Shown here: positions 43,216 to 52,202 of the stretch, in pieces | Layout: each line of letters begins with the position of its first letter | Numbering within the stretch: the first letter of the stretch is position 1 | Assembly: GCF_030286045.1 (NCBI RefSeq) | Contig: NZ_CP127390.1 | Location: 2,621,482 to 2,685,481 of the forward strand | Origin: Propionimicrobium sp. PCR01-08-3 | Lineage (GTDB): Bacteria > Actinomycetota > Actinomycetes > Propionibacteriales > Propionibacteriaceae | Reading direction: 5' to 3' | Length of the DNA stretch: 64,000 nt | Position numbers and translations under genes: made by a program | Notes under the pieces: generated by a model | What the model was told of the DNA's origin: nothing | Seen by the model: the letters and a program-made list of their open reading frames with translations, nothing else | The model's database searches: none

Positions 43216-44208
43216 TCACCGCAGCCGAGTGCAGACCACCTCGCCGGCCGGCAGATCGTCCGGACGCGGCAGGGTGGTGCCGGGCAACGAGGCAGCCGCC
43301 GACCCGTAGCCGATGGCGCTGGCCAGGCATTCGGACGCTGACTTGCCCGCGACATCGGCCAGGATGAACCCGGCCACCGATGAATCGCCTGCGCCGACGG
43401 TGCTGGCCACCGTGATCTTCGGGGCGGACGCGTACCAGGCGCCCTCGGCATTCACCAGCACCGCACCCGAGCCGCCGAGCGTCACCAGCACGTTGGCGAT
43501 GCCCCTGGCGTGCAGGCCGGCCGCGGCCGCCACGATCTCATCGAGTTGGCCGGTCTTGGCCTGCTGCTCGAATGCCGCCGCGTCTCCCCCGGTCAGCTGG
43601 GCCAGTTCGTCCGAATTCGGTTTGATCAGGTCGAACGATCCCTTGGGCAGCCCGGCCAGCACTGCGTCGAGGCTGGCATCCGAGGTGTCGACGGCGATCT
43701 TGGCGCCGGTATCGTGCAGCCCGTCGACCAGCCGCGCATACCAATCCACCGGCGCTCCGGGCGGCAGCGAGCCCGACAGCGCCACCCAGTTGGCACCCTC
43801 GGCGGCGTCCATCAACAGCAGGGACGCCTCGGCCACCTGCTGGGCGGTCAGCCGGGGGCCCGGCCCGTTCAGTTTGGTGGTGACGCCGCTCGGTTCGGTG
43901 ACCGTCGTGTTGCCCCGCACATGCTGGCCGGGCGCCAGCTGGATGCCCCTGATCGGCAGCGGCTCGGCGGCGCGGGCGGCCAGCATGCTGAACTGTTCGT
44001 CCAGCCCGGCACACACCGCCAGCACCGGGCGTCCGGACGCGGCGACCACACGGGCGACGTTGATGCCCTTGCCTGCGGCCTGTTCGGTGATGGATACCGC
44101 GCGCTGCACCTCACCGCGCAACAGCTCGTCGTCGAGCGCGATGGTGCGGTCCAGGCTGGGGTTGGCGGTGAAAGTGACGACCAACGGGGCGGGCTGCGGT
44201 TCAGTCAT
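43216..44208 (-). CDS. PfkB-family sugar-phosphate kinase (1-phosphofructokinase/LacC type)
   Basis: 330 residues. TANPSLDRTI opens the family; AAGKGINVARVVAASG is the substrate region; STVGAGDSSVAGF holds the catalytic GAGD. It phosphorylates fructose 1-phosphate, or tagatose 6-phosphate in LacC-like members, at the other end. Ribosome site GAAAGGG before the ATG. Same strand as the DeoR regulator upstream (192-base gap). Since the PTS here is mannitol-like, which would normally give fructose 6-phosphate, the true substrate is uncertain. Confidence 0.87.
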   Translation of the reverse strand: MTEPQPAPLVVTFTANPSLDRTIALDDELLRGEVQRAVSITEQAAGKGINVARVVAASGRPVLAVCAGLDEQFSMLAARAAEPLPIRGIQLAPGQHVRGNTTVTEPSGVTTKLNGPGPRLTAQQVAEASLLLMDAAEGANWVALSGSLPPGAPVDWYARLVDGLHDTGAKIAVDTSDASLDAVLAGLPKGSFDLIKPNSDELAQLTGGDAAAFEQQAKTGQLDEIVAAAAGLHARGIANVLVTLGGSGAVLVNAEGAWYASAPKITVASTVGAGDSSVAGFILADVAGKSASECLASAIGYGSAAASLPGTTLPRPDDLPAGEVVCTRLR

Positions 44209-44400
44209 CTTCGGGACCCTTTCATGAATGATGTCGAATAATCATGCCGCAAAACGAAGCACGGCGATGCGTCAATCAGGTGCCTGACGCCGGTTGAATG
44301 CCGCAGTAGCAACAGAGCGGGCACATCGTCGCGGACGAACACTCGATCCGATTCGCCGGAATCGACCCGGCCTGGCGCAGCGGCTGTGCGCACCGCGCGG

Positions 44401-45201
44401 TCATCCTGCCCGTGCCGGTGACAGCGATTGCGATCCGGCAACCTCCACCCGCAGCCCCGCGGCTCGCAGCACCTGGGCAGCCTCCCCGGGCAGCGCGGCA
44501 TCGGTGACCAGCGCAGTCACCGCGTCCAGACCCGCGAACCGGACGAGGTAGTCGATGCCCCATTTGGACGAATCGGCCAGCACGTAAACCTCGTTGGCGG
44601 CCTGCACCATCGCCCGTTTGATCGCCGCCTCACTGGGATCAGGCGTGGAGAAGCCGTGATCGGTGGAGAACCCGTTGGACCCCACGAAAGCCACGTCGAC
44701 CCGCAGGCTCTCCAATGCCTCGACGGTCTGGGCGCCGACGGTTGCCTGAGTGATGCCGCGCACCTGGCCGCCCAGCAGCGTGACGTCCAAGCCCGGGCGC
44801 ATCGACAGCGTGCCCGCCGACGGCACCGAGTTGGTGATCACCAGGGAGACCTGATCGGGAAGCAGTTCACACAGCTGGCCGGTCGTGGTGCCGGCGTCCA
44901 GCAGGACGGTCAGCGACTCCGTGTGGGGCAGCAACTCGACCGCCTTGGCTGCGATGGCCAGCTTCTCGCGTGGCGCCGCCTCGGCCCTGGTGCCCAGCGA
45001 CGCTTCGGCCAACCGCAGCTTCCCGGCCGGCACCGCCCCGCCGTGCACCCGGCTGAGCAGGCCTTGCGCCGACAGCGCGTCCAGATCCCGGCGGATCGTC
45101 TCGGGAGTGACATCGAAGCGATCGGCGAGTTCGGCGACGGAGACGCGTCCGATATTGCGGGCACGCGAGACGATCTCTTGCTGTCGTTCTTGCGCGTACA
45201 T
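44401..45201 (-). CDS. DeoR-family transcription regulator
   Basis: 266 residues. The N-terminal HTH is in QQEIVSRARNIGRVSVAELA with TPETIRRDLDALSAQGLLSRVHGG, the standard DeoR pattern. The C-terminal sensor domain resembles sugar-phosphate isomerase folds (LLDAGTTTGQLCELL, VGSNGFS). It probably represses the PTS/dehydrogenase and kinase genes and is released by a sugar phosphate. It has its own upstream region containing a long inverted repeat (45283-45341). Confidence 0.92.
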   Translation of the reverse strand: MYAQERQQEIVSRARNIGRVSVAELADRFDVTPETIRRDLDALSAQGLLSRVHGGAVPAGKLRLAEASLGTRAEAAPREKLAIAAKAVELLPHTESLTVLLDAGTTTGQLCELLPDQVSLVITNSVPSAGTLSMRPGLDVTLLGGQVRGITQATVGAQTVEALESLRVDVAFVGSNGFSTDHGFSTPDPSEAAIKRAMVQAANEVYVLADSSKWGIDYLVRFAGLDAVTALVTDAALPGEAAQVLRAAGLRVEVAGSQSLSPARAG

Positions 45202-45282
45202 TCGGGGCTCCCTTCGTCCAGCGCCAAACTATCGGATCTGCCGTTTCCGGAATGCATCGCCGCCGCCAGATTTGGCGAGAGT

Positions 45283-45341
45283 GGTTTGATTGCCGACGCT
45301 CGCCGGGAAAAGATGCGGCTCGCTTTCCGGCAATCAAAACC
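45283..45341. promoter_or_regulatory. Long inverted repeat upstream of the DeoR gene
   Basis: GGTTTGATTGCCG (45283-45295) and CGGCAATCAAAACC (45328-45341) pair with one bulge. Inside, CGCCGGGAAA and CTTTCCGG extend the symmetry. It lies about 85-140 bases before the DeoR start, so it is a candidate DeoR operator or leader hairpin. Confidence 0.5.
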
Positions 45342-45372
45342 TCCGTCGTGGGCAGAATCAGCCGAGCCGGCC

Positions 45373-45430
45373 GCTGCCGAAATGGATCTTGGCTTGCGGC
45401 GTAACACAAGCCATCGTCCATTTCGGCAGC
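45373..45430. terminator. Large hairpin after the zinc dehydrogenase gene
   Basis: GCTGCCGAAATGGA (45373-45386) pairs perfectly with TCCATTTCGGCAGC (45417-45430); TTGGCTTG and CAAGCCA inside form a second stem. It begins 23 bases past the dehydrogenase stop, separating the PTS operon from the DeoR gene. Confidence 0.72.
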
Positions 45431-45453
45431 CACCTTGGTTTCGTCGATCGGGC

Positions 45454-46500
45454 TCAGGGCTCGACGGTGACCTTGATCGCCTCGCCCTTGGCCACGATGT
45501 CGAACGCCTGCAGCGCATCTTCCAGCGGGATATGCCGGGTGATCAGGTCCTTCACCGGCACCTGACCGGACGCGATGTACTGCAGGGCCCGCTTGTTGTG
45601 GGCGGGTGCCGAACCGTTCGCGCCGTGGATGTGCAGCTGGCGGTAGTGCACCAGGTTCGAGTCGCAGGTGATCGTCGGATTGTTCTTGGGCAGCCCCCCG
45701 AAGAACGAGATCCGGCCGTTGCGGGCGGCCATCGCGAGCGCCTGCTCCTGAGTGATGTTCGCCGGGGTGGCGGTGATCACCACATCGGCGCCGCGGCCAC
45801 CGGTCATCTTCATGACCTCTTCGACGACATCGACCTTGGACGAGTCGATGATGTGGTCGGGGTGCACGGCGTCCGCCGACATCTCGAGCCGCTCACCGTT
45901 GATGTCGACCATCACGATGGTTCCGGCCTTGTGCACGCCACGGGCGATGCGGGTGTGGATGCAGCCGATCGGGCCGGCACCGAAGACCACCACGAAATCG
46001 CCTTCTTCGATGCCCAACTGCTCCTGAGCGTTGATCGCGCAGGCGAAGGGTTCGGCAGCCGAGGCCTCGTCATAGCCCACTCCATCCGGAATGTGGTTGA
46101 GACCGTCGACCTTCAGCACCTGCTCCGGCACGATCATGTAATCGGCGAAGCCACCATCGTATTGATAGCCGACCGAGGTCTGGTTCTCGCAGACCTCCAT
46201 CCAGCCCTTCTTGCACTCGTGGCATTCACCGCACGGCACGGCGGCGATCGACTGGACGCGGTCGCCCACCTTGAAGTCGCCCAGTGCCTCGGCGCCGACC
46301 TCGACGACCTCACCGGCGACCTCGTGGCCCATCGTGGTGACCCGGGTGATGTTGACGTGCCCGTTGTTGCGGATCTTCACGTCGGTGCCGCAGGTCGAAC
46401 AGTTCTTGACCTTGATCTTCACCTCTTTGGGGCCACAGACCGGCTCCGGAACGTCCTCGATGCGCACGTCTCCCGGCGCGTAGAACCGCACTGCCTTCAT
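45454..46500 (-). CDS. Zinc-dependent polyol-phosphate/alcohol dehydrogenase
   Basis: 348 residues of the medium-chain dehydrogenase family. Catalytic zinc ligands: Cys in STCGTD, His-Glu in TMGHEVAGEVVEVG. Structural zinc: four Cys in PCGECHECKKGWMEVC. Rossmann motif VVFGAGPIGCIHTR. It resembles GatD/sorbitol dehydrogenases. Directly downstream (4 bases) of the mannitol-type EIICBA gene, so it should oxidise the polyol phosphate made by that transporter. Usual MtlD is an unrelated long-chain enzyme, so this operon uses a different dehydrogenase type. Confidence 0.88.
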   Translation of the reverse strand: MKAVRFYAPGDVRIEDVPEPVCGPKEVKIKVKNCSTCGTDVKIRNNGHVNITRVTTMGHEVAGEVVEVGAEALGDFKVGDRVQSIAAVPCGECHECKKGWMEVCENQTSVGYQYDGGFADYMIVPEQVLKVDGLNHIPDGVGYDEASAAEPFACAINAQEQLGIEEGDFVVVFGAGPIGCIHTRIARGVHKAGTIVMVDINGERLEMSADAVHPDHIIDSSKVDVVEEVMKMTGGRGADVVITATPANITQEQALAMAARNGRISFFGGLPKNNPTITCDSNLVHYRQLHIHGANGSAPAHNKRALQYIASGQVPVKDLITRHIPLEDALQAFDIVAKGEAIKVTVEP

Positions 46501-46504
46501 GATT

Positions 46505-48574
46505 TCACTCCTCGTTTTCTGGGGTCAGCAGGTCGATGACCTCGTCTACATCGGTTGCGGCGCGCAGCCGCTCGGCCTTGGCCGGATCCGCCAGCGTGGT
46601 GGCCAGGGCCGCCAGCACGCCGACATGTTCGTCGCTGTTGGACGCGATGGGAATCACCAGGTTGGCGGGCTTGCCGTCCCAGTCGATGCCATCGGGGAAT
46701 TGCAGGAAGCCGAGCGCGGCGTGCTTCACGTGCGCGCGGGCGGCGTTGGTGCCGTGCGGAATCGCGATGCCCTCCCCCAGCAGGGTGGAGATCTCGGATT
46801 CGCGGTCGATCATGCCCTCAATGTATTGCGGATCGGCCGCTCCATTGTCGACGAGCACCTGACCGGCCTGCCGGATCGCCTCTTCTTTGGAGACCGAGGC
46901 CAATCCGAGCCGCACGTTCTCCCGGGGCAGGACGCCGGCCGCCAGCGTGTAGGTCTTGCGCTTGCGGGCGACCGGCTGCGAGGTGGTGGGCTCTTCGGTG
47001 ACCTCGACATCGACGACATGCTCGGGAATGTCTTCGGCTGCTGCGGACGACGGGCTTGCCGCAGTGGCGGTTCCCCGTCCGGCTCCGGCGGCTACGGCCG
47101 CGCCGACGGGTTCTCCGCTGATGCCGGTGGCGGTGAGCCTGCGTCCGTCGCGGATGGCCTCTTCGACCCGGGTGAAGGCCGGATCGCCCATGTAGTTGCT
47201 GAACGGCACGACCAGTGAATTCGGTGCGGTCTTGATGGCTCGCGCCGCCAAACCTTCGTGCGTGAGCACGACCTGGGCGTCCGCCGGTATCTGATCGACC
47301 GGGGTGTGAGCCACTTCGATGCCGTAGGGCGCCAGCTTCTTCTTCATCTGGCTGGCGACCATCACCGAGGACCCCATGCCGGCGTCGCAGGCGATGATGA
47401 CCTTGCTGACATCACTGCCCAGCACGGACGCAGTACTGCCGCCCGCTTCCGCTTCTGCGACGGCCTGCCCGGCGGCGTCCGCCTGCCGGCCTTCGGCCTC
47501 GAGCTCAGCCGCCTCGTCCTTCTTCTTGTCACCGCGAATCAGTAGATAGGCGACCGCGAATGAGACGGCTGTGGCGACCAGGAACATGACGATCATCGGA
47601 AGGTAGCCGCCGCGCGGGGTCATGATGAACCAGGCGAGAATCGAACCGGGAGATGCCGGGCCGACCAGGCCGGCGCCGAGCAGGCCACCGACGAACAATC
47701 CGCTCATGGCTCCGGCGATGGTGGCCAGGATGGTCTTGGGCTTCATCAGCACATACGGGAAGAAGATCTCGTGGATGCCACCGAACAGGTGAATGATGAC
47801 GGCACCCGGAACCGACTGCCGGACCTTCTTGGTGCCGGCCACCCAGAACGCCAGCAGCAGGCCGAGGCCCGGGCCGGGGTTCGACTCCACCATGAAGAGA
47901 ATGGAGCTGCCGGCCGCCTTCGCCTGCTCGATGCCGAGCGGAGTGAGAATGCCGTGGTTGATGGCGTTGTTGAGGAAGAGCACCTTCGCGGGCTCGACGA
48001 TAACCGAGGCCAGCGGCAACAGATGATTGTTGACCAGCCAGCCGACACCCGAAGCCAGCACGGCCATCAGGGTTCCGACGACCGGACCGATGCCCAGGCC
48101 GCCGAGAATGGCCAGGATCATGCCGAGAATGCCGAGCGAGAAATTGTCGATCAACATCTCGAAGCCCGACGGAATGTGGCCTTCAAGGGCATTGTCAAGC
48201 TTCTTGAGCAGCCAGGCGGCCAGTGGGCCCATGATCATCGCGCCAAGGAACATCGGCACGTCCGAGCCGATCACGACGCCCATCGTGGCGACCGCGCCGA
48301 TCACCGCGCCGCGGGTACCGTGCACCGTCTTGCCGCCGGTATAGCCGATCAGCAGCGGCAGCAGGTATTTGATCATGGGATCGACCAGGGTGGCCAACTT
48401 CTCGTTGGGTATCCATCCGGTCTCGATAAACAGCGCGGTGATCAGGCCCCAGGCGATGAACGCCCCGATGTTGGGCATGATCATGCCGGCGAGGAACCCG
48501 CCGAATTTTTGAATCCGGGCTCTCGCGCCCGGTCCTTCCAAGTTCTTGTTGACTCTCGCGTCAGGAAGTGACAT
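46505..48574 (-). CDS. PTS EIICBA, mannitol type
   Basis: 689 residues from ATG 48574 after GGAGG. EIIC (about 1-345) includes GGIHEIFFPYVLMKPK, the conserved mannitol EIIC motif. EIIB has the phospho-Cys396 in IIACDAGMGSS. EIIA has the phospho-His607 in IAIPHGT. An Ala/Gly/Glu-rich linker separates C and B; another of about 60 residues separates B and A. It imports and phosphorylates a hexitol or hexose. Promoter-like TTGACT-18-CATCAT upstream (48671 to 48642) contains TTTGTTTGTGTT, a likely DeoR site. Confidence 0.9.
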   Translation of the reverse strand: MSLPDARVNKNLEGPGARARIQKFGGFLAGMIMPNIGAFIAWGLITALFIETGWIPNEKLATLVDPMIKYLLPLLIGYTGGKTVHGTRGAVIGAVATMGVVIGSDVPMFLGAMIMGPLAAWLLKKLDNALEGHIPSGFEMLIDNFSLGILGMILAILGGLGIGPVVGTLMAVLASGVGWLVNNHLLPLASVIVEPAKVLFLNNAINHGILTPLGIEQAKAAGSSILFMVESNPGPGLGLLLAFWVAGTKKVRQSVPGAVIIHLFGGIHEIFFPYVLMKPKTILATIAGAMSGLFVGGLLGAGLVGPASPGSILAWFIMTPRGGYLPMIVMFLVATAVSFAVAYLLIRGDKKKDEAAELEAEGRQADAAGQAVAEAEAGGSTASVLGSDVSKVIIACDAGMGSSVMVASQMKKKLAPYGIEVAHTPVDQIPADAQVVLTHEGLAARAIKTAPNSLVVPFSNYMGDPAFTRVEEAIRDGRRLTATGISGEPVGAAVAAGAGRGTATAASPSSAAAEDIPEHVVDVEVTEEPTTSQPVARKRKTYTLAAGVLPRENVRLGLASVSKEEAIRQAGQVLVDNGAADPQYIEGMIDRESEISTLLGEGIAIPHGTNAARAHVKHAALGFLQFPDGIDWDGKPANLVIPIASNSDEHVGVLAALATTLADPAKAERLRAATDVDEVIDLLTPENEE

Positions 48575-48864
48575 GTCGACCTCCGTGTCGTTGCAGGGAC
48601 GCTGCAACGCGTCCGTTGTGAACTCTGCTGTCCACGCGACCATGATGCAACACAAACAAACACGAAGTCAACATTTTCTGGTCATGCGGTCGTTGCTTTT
48701 TGTTGTTTTAGCTTTGTTTCACCATCTACTGGTCGGCCTGCACATGCTCTTCGATGACGTCCGCAGGCCGCTCATACTGCCCGTGCCGTTGACCGAAAAT
48801 AGATCGCCAGGAGGGTGGACAGCGGAGATACCGATCGTCAGCGATTAGGGAGCCGGACGAACAG
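48575..48864. promoter_or_regulatory. AT-rich upstream region of the PTS operon
   Basis: On the minus strand TTGACT (48671-48666) and CATCAT (48647-48642) have an 18-base spacer holding TTTGTTTGTGTT. Further upstream is a second AT-rich stretch (48690-48722) with TTTTTGTTGTTTTAG on the plus strand. These T/G runs in both orientations fit a DeoR-type operator cluster. No gene in the 415-base gap 48575-48989; its distal end is the terminator at 48865-48906. Confidence 0.5.
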
Positions 48865-48906
48865 AACGGGGCCGGATCCACCCTCGCAGATGAATCCAGC
48901 CCCGTT
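48865..48906. terminator. Terminator of phosphoglycerate mutase gene
   Basis: AACGGGGC (48865-48872) and GCCCCGTT (48899-48906) pair; GGAT and ATCC extend the stem inside. Located 84 bases past the gpm stop on the minus strand. Confidence 0.55.
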
Positions 48907-48989
48907 TCTTCGAGCGCTGCCAAGTCAATTTGGCATCAATGTGACCACTGACCGGCGCGCTCACATTGCACTCCGGCGTCAGCTTTGAG

Positions 48990-49739
48990 CTACTTCTTGC
49001 CCTGGCTCGCGACGGCCTTCTGGCCCGCCTCAGCGGCCTCGGGGTCGAGGTAGCGTCCGCCTCTGGTGACCGGCTCGAAGTTGTCGTCCAGCTCATAGAA
49101 CAGCGGAATGCCGGTCGGAATGTTGAGCCCGGCGATGTCTTCGTCCGAGATCTGGTCGAGGTGCTTGACCAGCGCCCGCAGCGAATTGCCGTGCGCAGCC
49201 ACCAGCACCGTCTTGCCCTCGGCCAGGTCGGGCTTGATGGACGACTCCCAGTACGGCAGCATGCGGGCCACGACATCCTTGAGGCACTCGGTGCGCGGAC
49301 GCTCGGCCTCGGGGATGTCGGCATAGCGCAGATCATGGAACTGCGAGTATTCGGCATCCTCGTCGAGGTTTGGCGGCGGCACGTCGTAGCTGCGGCGCCA
49401 CTGCATGAACTGGGTCTCGCCGTACTTTTCCAAGGTGTCGGCCTTGTTCAGGCCCTGCAGCGCACCGTAATGGCGCTCGTTGAGCCGCCAGGAGCGTTCC
49501 ACCGGAATCCAGTGCCGGTCGCAGTTGTCGAGGGCGAGGTAGGCGGTGTGGATCGCGCGGCGCAGCAACGAGGTGTGCAGCTTGTCGGGCAGCAGGGCCT
49601 GCTCGGCCAGCAACTCGCCGCCGTGCTTGGCCTCCGCGACGCCCTTCTCTGACAGATCGACATCCACCCAGCCGGTGAACAGGTTGAGGGAGTTCCATTC
49701 GCTCTCGCCGTGGCGGAGCAGGATGAGCTTGTAGGTCAT
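48990..49739 (-). CDS. gpmA: 2,3-bisphosphoglycerate-dependent phosphoglycerate mutase
   Basis: 249 residues. Interconverts 3- and 2-phosphoglycerate. Catalytic [12 protein letters not shown] (phospho-His), [14 protein letters not shown] and [16 protein letters not shown] are diagnostic. TAGAAT 6 bases before ATG 49739 implies a leaderless start there rather than at GTG 49745. Single gene. Confidence 0.95.
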   Translation of the reverse strand: MTYKLILLRHGESEWNSLNLFTGWVDVDLSEKGVAEAKHGGELLAEQALLPDKLHTSLLRRAIHTAYLALDNCDRHWIPVERSWRLNERHYGALQGLNKADTLEKYGETQFMQWRRSYDVPPPNLDEDAEYSQFHDLRYADIPEAERPRTECLKDVVARMLPYWESSIKPDLAEGKTVLVAAHGNSLRALVKHLDQISDEDIAGLNIPTGIPLFYELDDNFEPVTRGGRYLDPEAAEAGQKAVASQGKK

Positions 49740-50081
49740 GGGCACATTCTAAAGGCGCGTCCCCCGCCGTGAACCAGAGCAGACACGAATCGATGTGGCG
49801 ATCTGCGCTCTGCGCTTCTGATCTCCGTTTCTCAGGATTAGCCAAGGGAGTCCGATCACTGTCAGGTGGCCCGGACGACAGCGAGAACGGCAACCTGAGA
49901 GGCGGTCGGCGTCCTGAGTATTTTTTCCTAACCTCGCTTTGACTAGGACGATCACCGAGGCGCGATGATGCGCTGGCAATAAAAGGCCACCCCAGTTTGC
50001 GGTTCTTGAGAAGGACTCTTAAGATTCTTTAAGAAACCGAGGGGTTCTCTCAGTTTCACCGAAGGATCAATCAAGCGTGAT

Positions 50082-50110
50082 GGGTTGCGCAAACAACCCG
50101 AAGTTGGGTT
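50082..50110 (+). promoter_or_regulatory. Leader with mutually exclusive stems
   Basis: GGGTTG (50082-50087), CAACCC (50094-50099) and GGGTTG (50105-50110): the middle block can pair with either neighbour, just before the GAGGAA ribosome site. This is the end of a 384-base gap (49740-50123), which also has an AT-rich CTTAAGATTCTTTAAG dyad (50018-50033). Possible translational switch. Confidence 0.4.
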
Positions 50111-50123
50111 GCTGAGGAAGAGA

Positions 50124-51254
50124 ATGGCTGCTAGGGCACTACCACTGGACGCATGCGACCAGATTGTCGGCGATGATGATTCGCTGTCCTATCTGGCGAC
50201 ACATTCCCAGACGTACACCCCGACACGTTCGCTGGCTTACACGGCCACCCGTTCCATGCCTTATGCGCAGCACACCGCAGGCGGTGCCGCTCGCAGGGCG
50301 TTGGTAGAACCGGCCGATGAGGTCACGATCGACGTCTTCGCAACCCCCGAGCGATGTGGGGCCAAGCGGGCGATGGATCCGGCCACCGCAGCCAGGAACG
50401 CCGTCCTGGTGGCCGCTATCGCCGGCCCGGTGGCCGCTGCCGCCCAGGCGATGCGCGCCGAGCTGCCCGCCGATCCCGAAGCCGAGATCCCCACCGAGTC
50501 TCTCGACACCACCGCGATTCTCACTGTCGGCTCGACTCCGGCACCCGAGTCCAACGCCTTCGTCGCCCGTAAGGTCCGCCGCCGTAAGGGCGCCATGGGC
50601 GTGGTCGGGCTTGCCGCCGCAGTCGCCTTCACCGGCGTCGGGATGTCGGTTCAGGCGGTCTCCGCGAATGACTCGGTTCCCTCCACGAGCGGCCTCTTCG
50701 CGGCCAACGCCGACGCCGACCAGGCCGTCAGCGTCCGGGTCGATTCGGTCAGCCGCGATACCGAGCGTCCAGAACTCAGCAACGAGTTCGCGGCCGGCGA
50801 ACCGCTGATGTCGCTGACCGCCAAACCGGCGATCGAGGGAGTGACCGCTCCGGGTCAGCTGGCCCCCAACACTCCCGCCCAGGCGATGGAGACCGCCAAA
50901 TCGATGGTCGGCGACCAGAACTACGGCAACATGTGCCTCGCCCTGGTGTCGGCCTTCTACGGCTACTCCAGCGCCGGCATCGCCAGCGCCCAGGACGCCG
51001 CCGGAGTCATCTCCGCGGCCGGCATGATGCACACCGATATGGAAGACATCCCGGTCGGCGCACTCATCTGGTACGACGGCCTGCCCAGCGGCAACCCCTA
51101 CGGGCACGTCGCCATGTATGCCGGTGACGGCCAGATCTACAGCAACGGCGCATCCACCGGAGTCGGCACCATGTCGATCAACACGCCTGCCGACGACTGG
51201 CACGAGCCGATCATCGGATGGTCCGCCGTCTGGCTGCCGGGCGCCACCAAGTAG
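50124..51254 (+). CDS. Secreted/anchored protein with NlpC/CHAP-like C-terminal domain
   Basis: 376 residues from ATG 50124 after GAGGAA. A polar N-terminal region of about 150 residues with repeated Thr/Tyr patterns (THSQTYTPTRSLAYTATRS) precedes one hydrophobic segment (MGVVGLAAAVAFTGVGMSV), so the rest should lie outside. The last 120 residues contain a Cys in NMCLALVSAFYG, GALIWYDGLPSG and a His in GHVAMYAGDG, resembling papain-like NlpC/P60 or CHAP peptidoglycan hydrolases. The long leader suggests regulated expression. Exact substrate not known. Confidence 0.72.
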   Translation: MAARALPLDACDQIVGDDDSLSYLATHSQTYTPTRSLAYTATRSMPYAQHTAGGAARRALVEPADEVTIDVFATPERCGAKRAMDPATAARNAVLVAAIAGPVAAAAQAMRAELPADPEAEIPTESLDTTAILTVGSTPAPESNAFVARKVRRRKGAMGVVGLAAAVAFTGVGMSVQAVSANDSVPSTSGLFAANADADQAVSVRVDSVSRDTERPELSNEFAAGEPLMSLTAKPAIEGVTAPGQLAPNTPAQAMETAKSMVGDQNYGNMCLALVSAFYGYSSAGIASAQDAAGVISAAGMMHTDMEDIPVGALIWYDGLPSGNPYGHVAMYAGDGQIYSNGASTGVGTMSINTPADDWHEPIIGWSAVWLPGATK

Positions 51255-51334
51255 CCTCCAGCGCGTCGGTGGGAAGGCCTCGCGATAGCCGGGTCCGAGC
51301 GCGTCGCCTGGGCACCGATGCCAGAATTGGCCAC

Positions 51335-52087
51335 ATGACTACATCCACAGATGACCGGAAGATCGCTGTCGTTACGGGCGCATCCAGCGGCATCGGGGCC
51401 GCGAGCGCCAGGGCTCTGGCCGGTGAGGGCTTCACAGTCTTCTGCGCTGCGCGGCGCATTGATCGTCTCACCGAACTCGCGGACGAGATCGGTGGCGTGG
51501 CCATCGCCTGCGATGTCACCGACCAGGCTCAGGTCGACGCTCTCGCCGAAGCCGTCGGGCCGCGCTGCGACGTGCTGCTGAACAATGCGGGAGGCGCCTT
51601 CGGGCAGGATCCCATCGAGACGGCCGATGTTGCCGACTGGGAGCAGATGTACCAGATCAACGTCGCCGGTTCGCTACGCGTCACTCAAGCGCTGTTGGGC
51701 GCCATCGAGCAGGCGCACGGCGCGGTCATCTTCATCACCTCCACCGCCGCCGAGACGGCCTACGAGGGTGGCGCGGGCTACTGCGGGGCGAAATCTGCCG
51801 AGCGCTCGATGGCGGGATCCTTGCGCCTGGAGCTGGCCGGGCGTCCGGTCAGGGTGTGCGAGATCAGCCCCGGCATGGTGCGGACCGACGAGTTCTCGCT
51901 GGTACGTTTCGAGGGCGATCAGGCCAAGGCGGACGCCGTCTATGCCGGGGTCGACCAGCCGCTGGTCGCCGAGGACATCGCCGAATGCGTGCGCTGGATC
52001 GCCACCTTGTCCGAATACGTGAACATCGATCGCCTGGTGATCAGGCCGAGGGCCCAGGCGTCCAACTGGAAGGTCGCGAGGAGCTAG
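51335..52087 (+). CDS. Short-chain dehydrogenase/reductase
   Basis: 250 residues from ATG 51335. Classical SDR: cofactor motif TGASSGIG, NNAGG, catalytic Ser in FITSTAA, YCGAK (YxxxK), and PGMVRTDEF. Resembles the YdfG/serine 3-dehydrogenase group. CAGAAT upstream may give a leaderless start. Substrate unknown. Confidence 0.9.
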   Translation: MTTSTDDRKIAVVTGASSGIGAASARALAGEGFTVFCAARRIDRLTELADEIGGVAIACDVTDQAQVDALAEAVGPRCDVLLNNAGGAFGQDPIETADVADWEQMYQINVAGSLRVTQALLGAIEQAHGAVIFITSTAAETAYEGGAGYCGAKSAERSMAGSLRLELAGRPVRVCEISPGMVRTDEFSLVRFEGDQAKADAVYAGVDQPLVAEDIAECVRWIATLSEYVNIDRLVIRPRAQASNWKVARS

Positions 52088-52202
52088 CAGGCCGAGCGAA
52101 TGCCCGGGACGAAGCCGACGGCTTCTTGCACCTTGCAGCAGTCATACTGAGACAGCTTCACTAGTGCAGGCTTCTACTGAGCCGCAATCGTCAAGGATCG
52201 TG

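Noticed and set aside
44428-46539. 703-residue open frame on the plus strand
   Set aside because: Covers the antisense of the DeoR and dehydrogenase genes, including their terminator; no domain and no start signals.
49740-50123. c-di-AMP (ydaO) riboswitch before the hydrolase-like gene
   Set aside because: Only a CUAACCUCGC-like fragment matches what I recall; the rest of the fold could not be built by eye.
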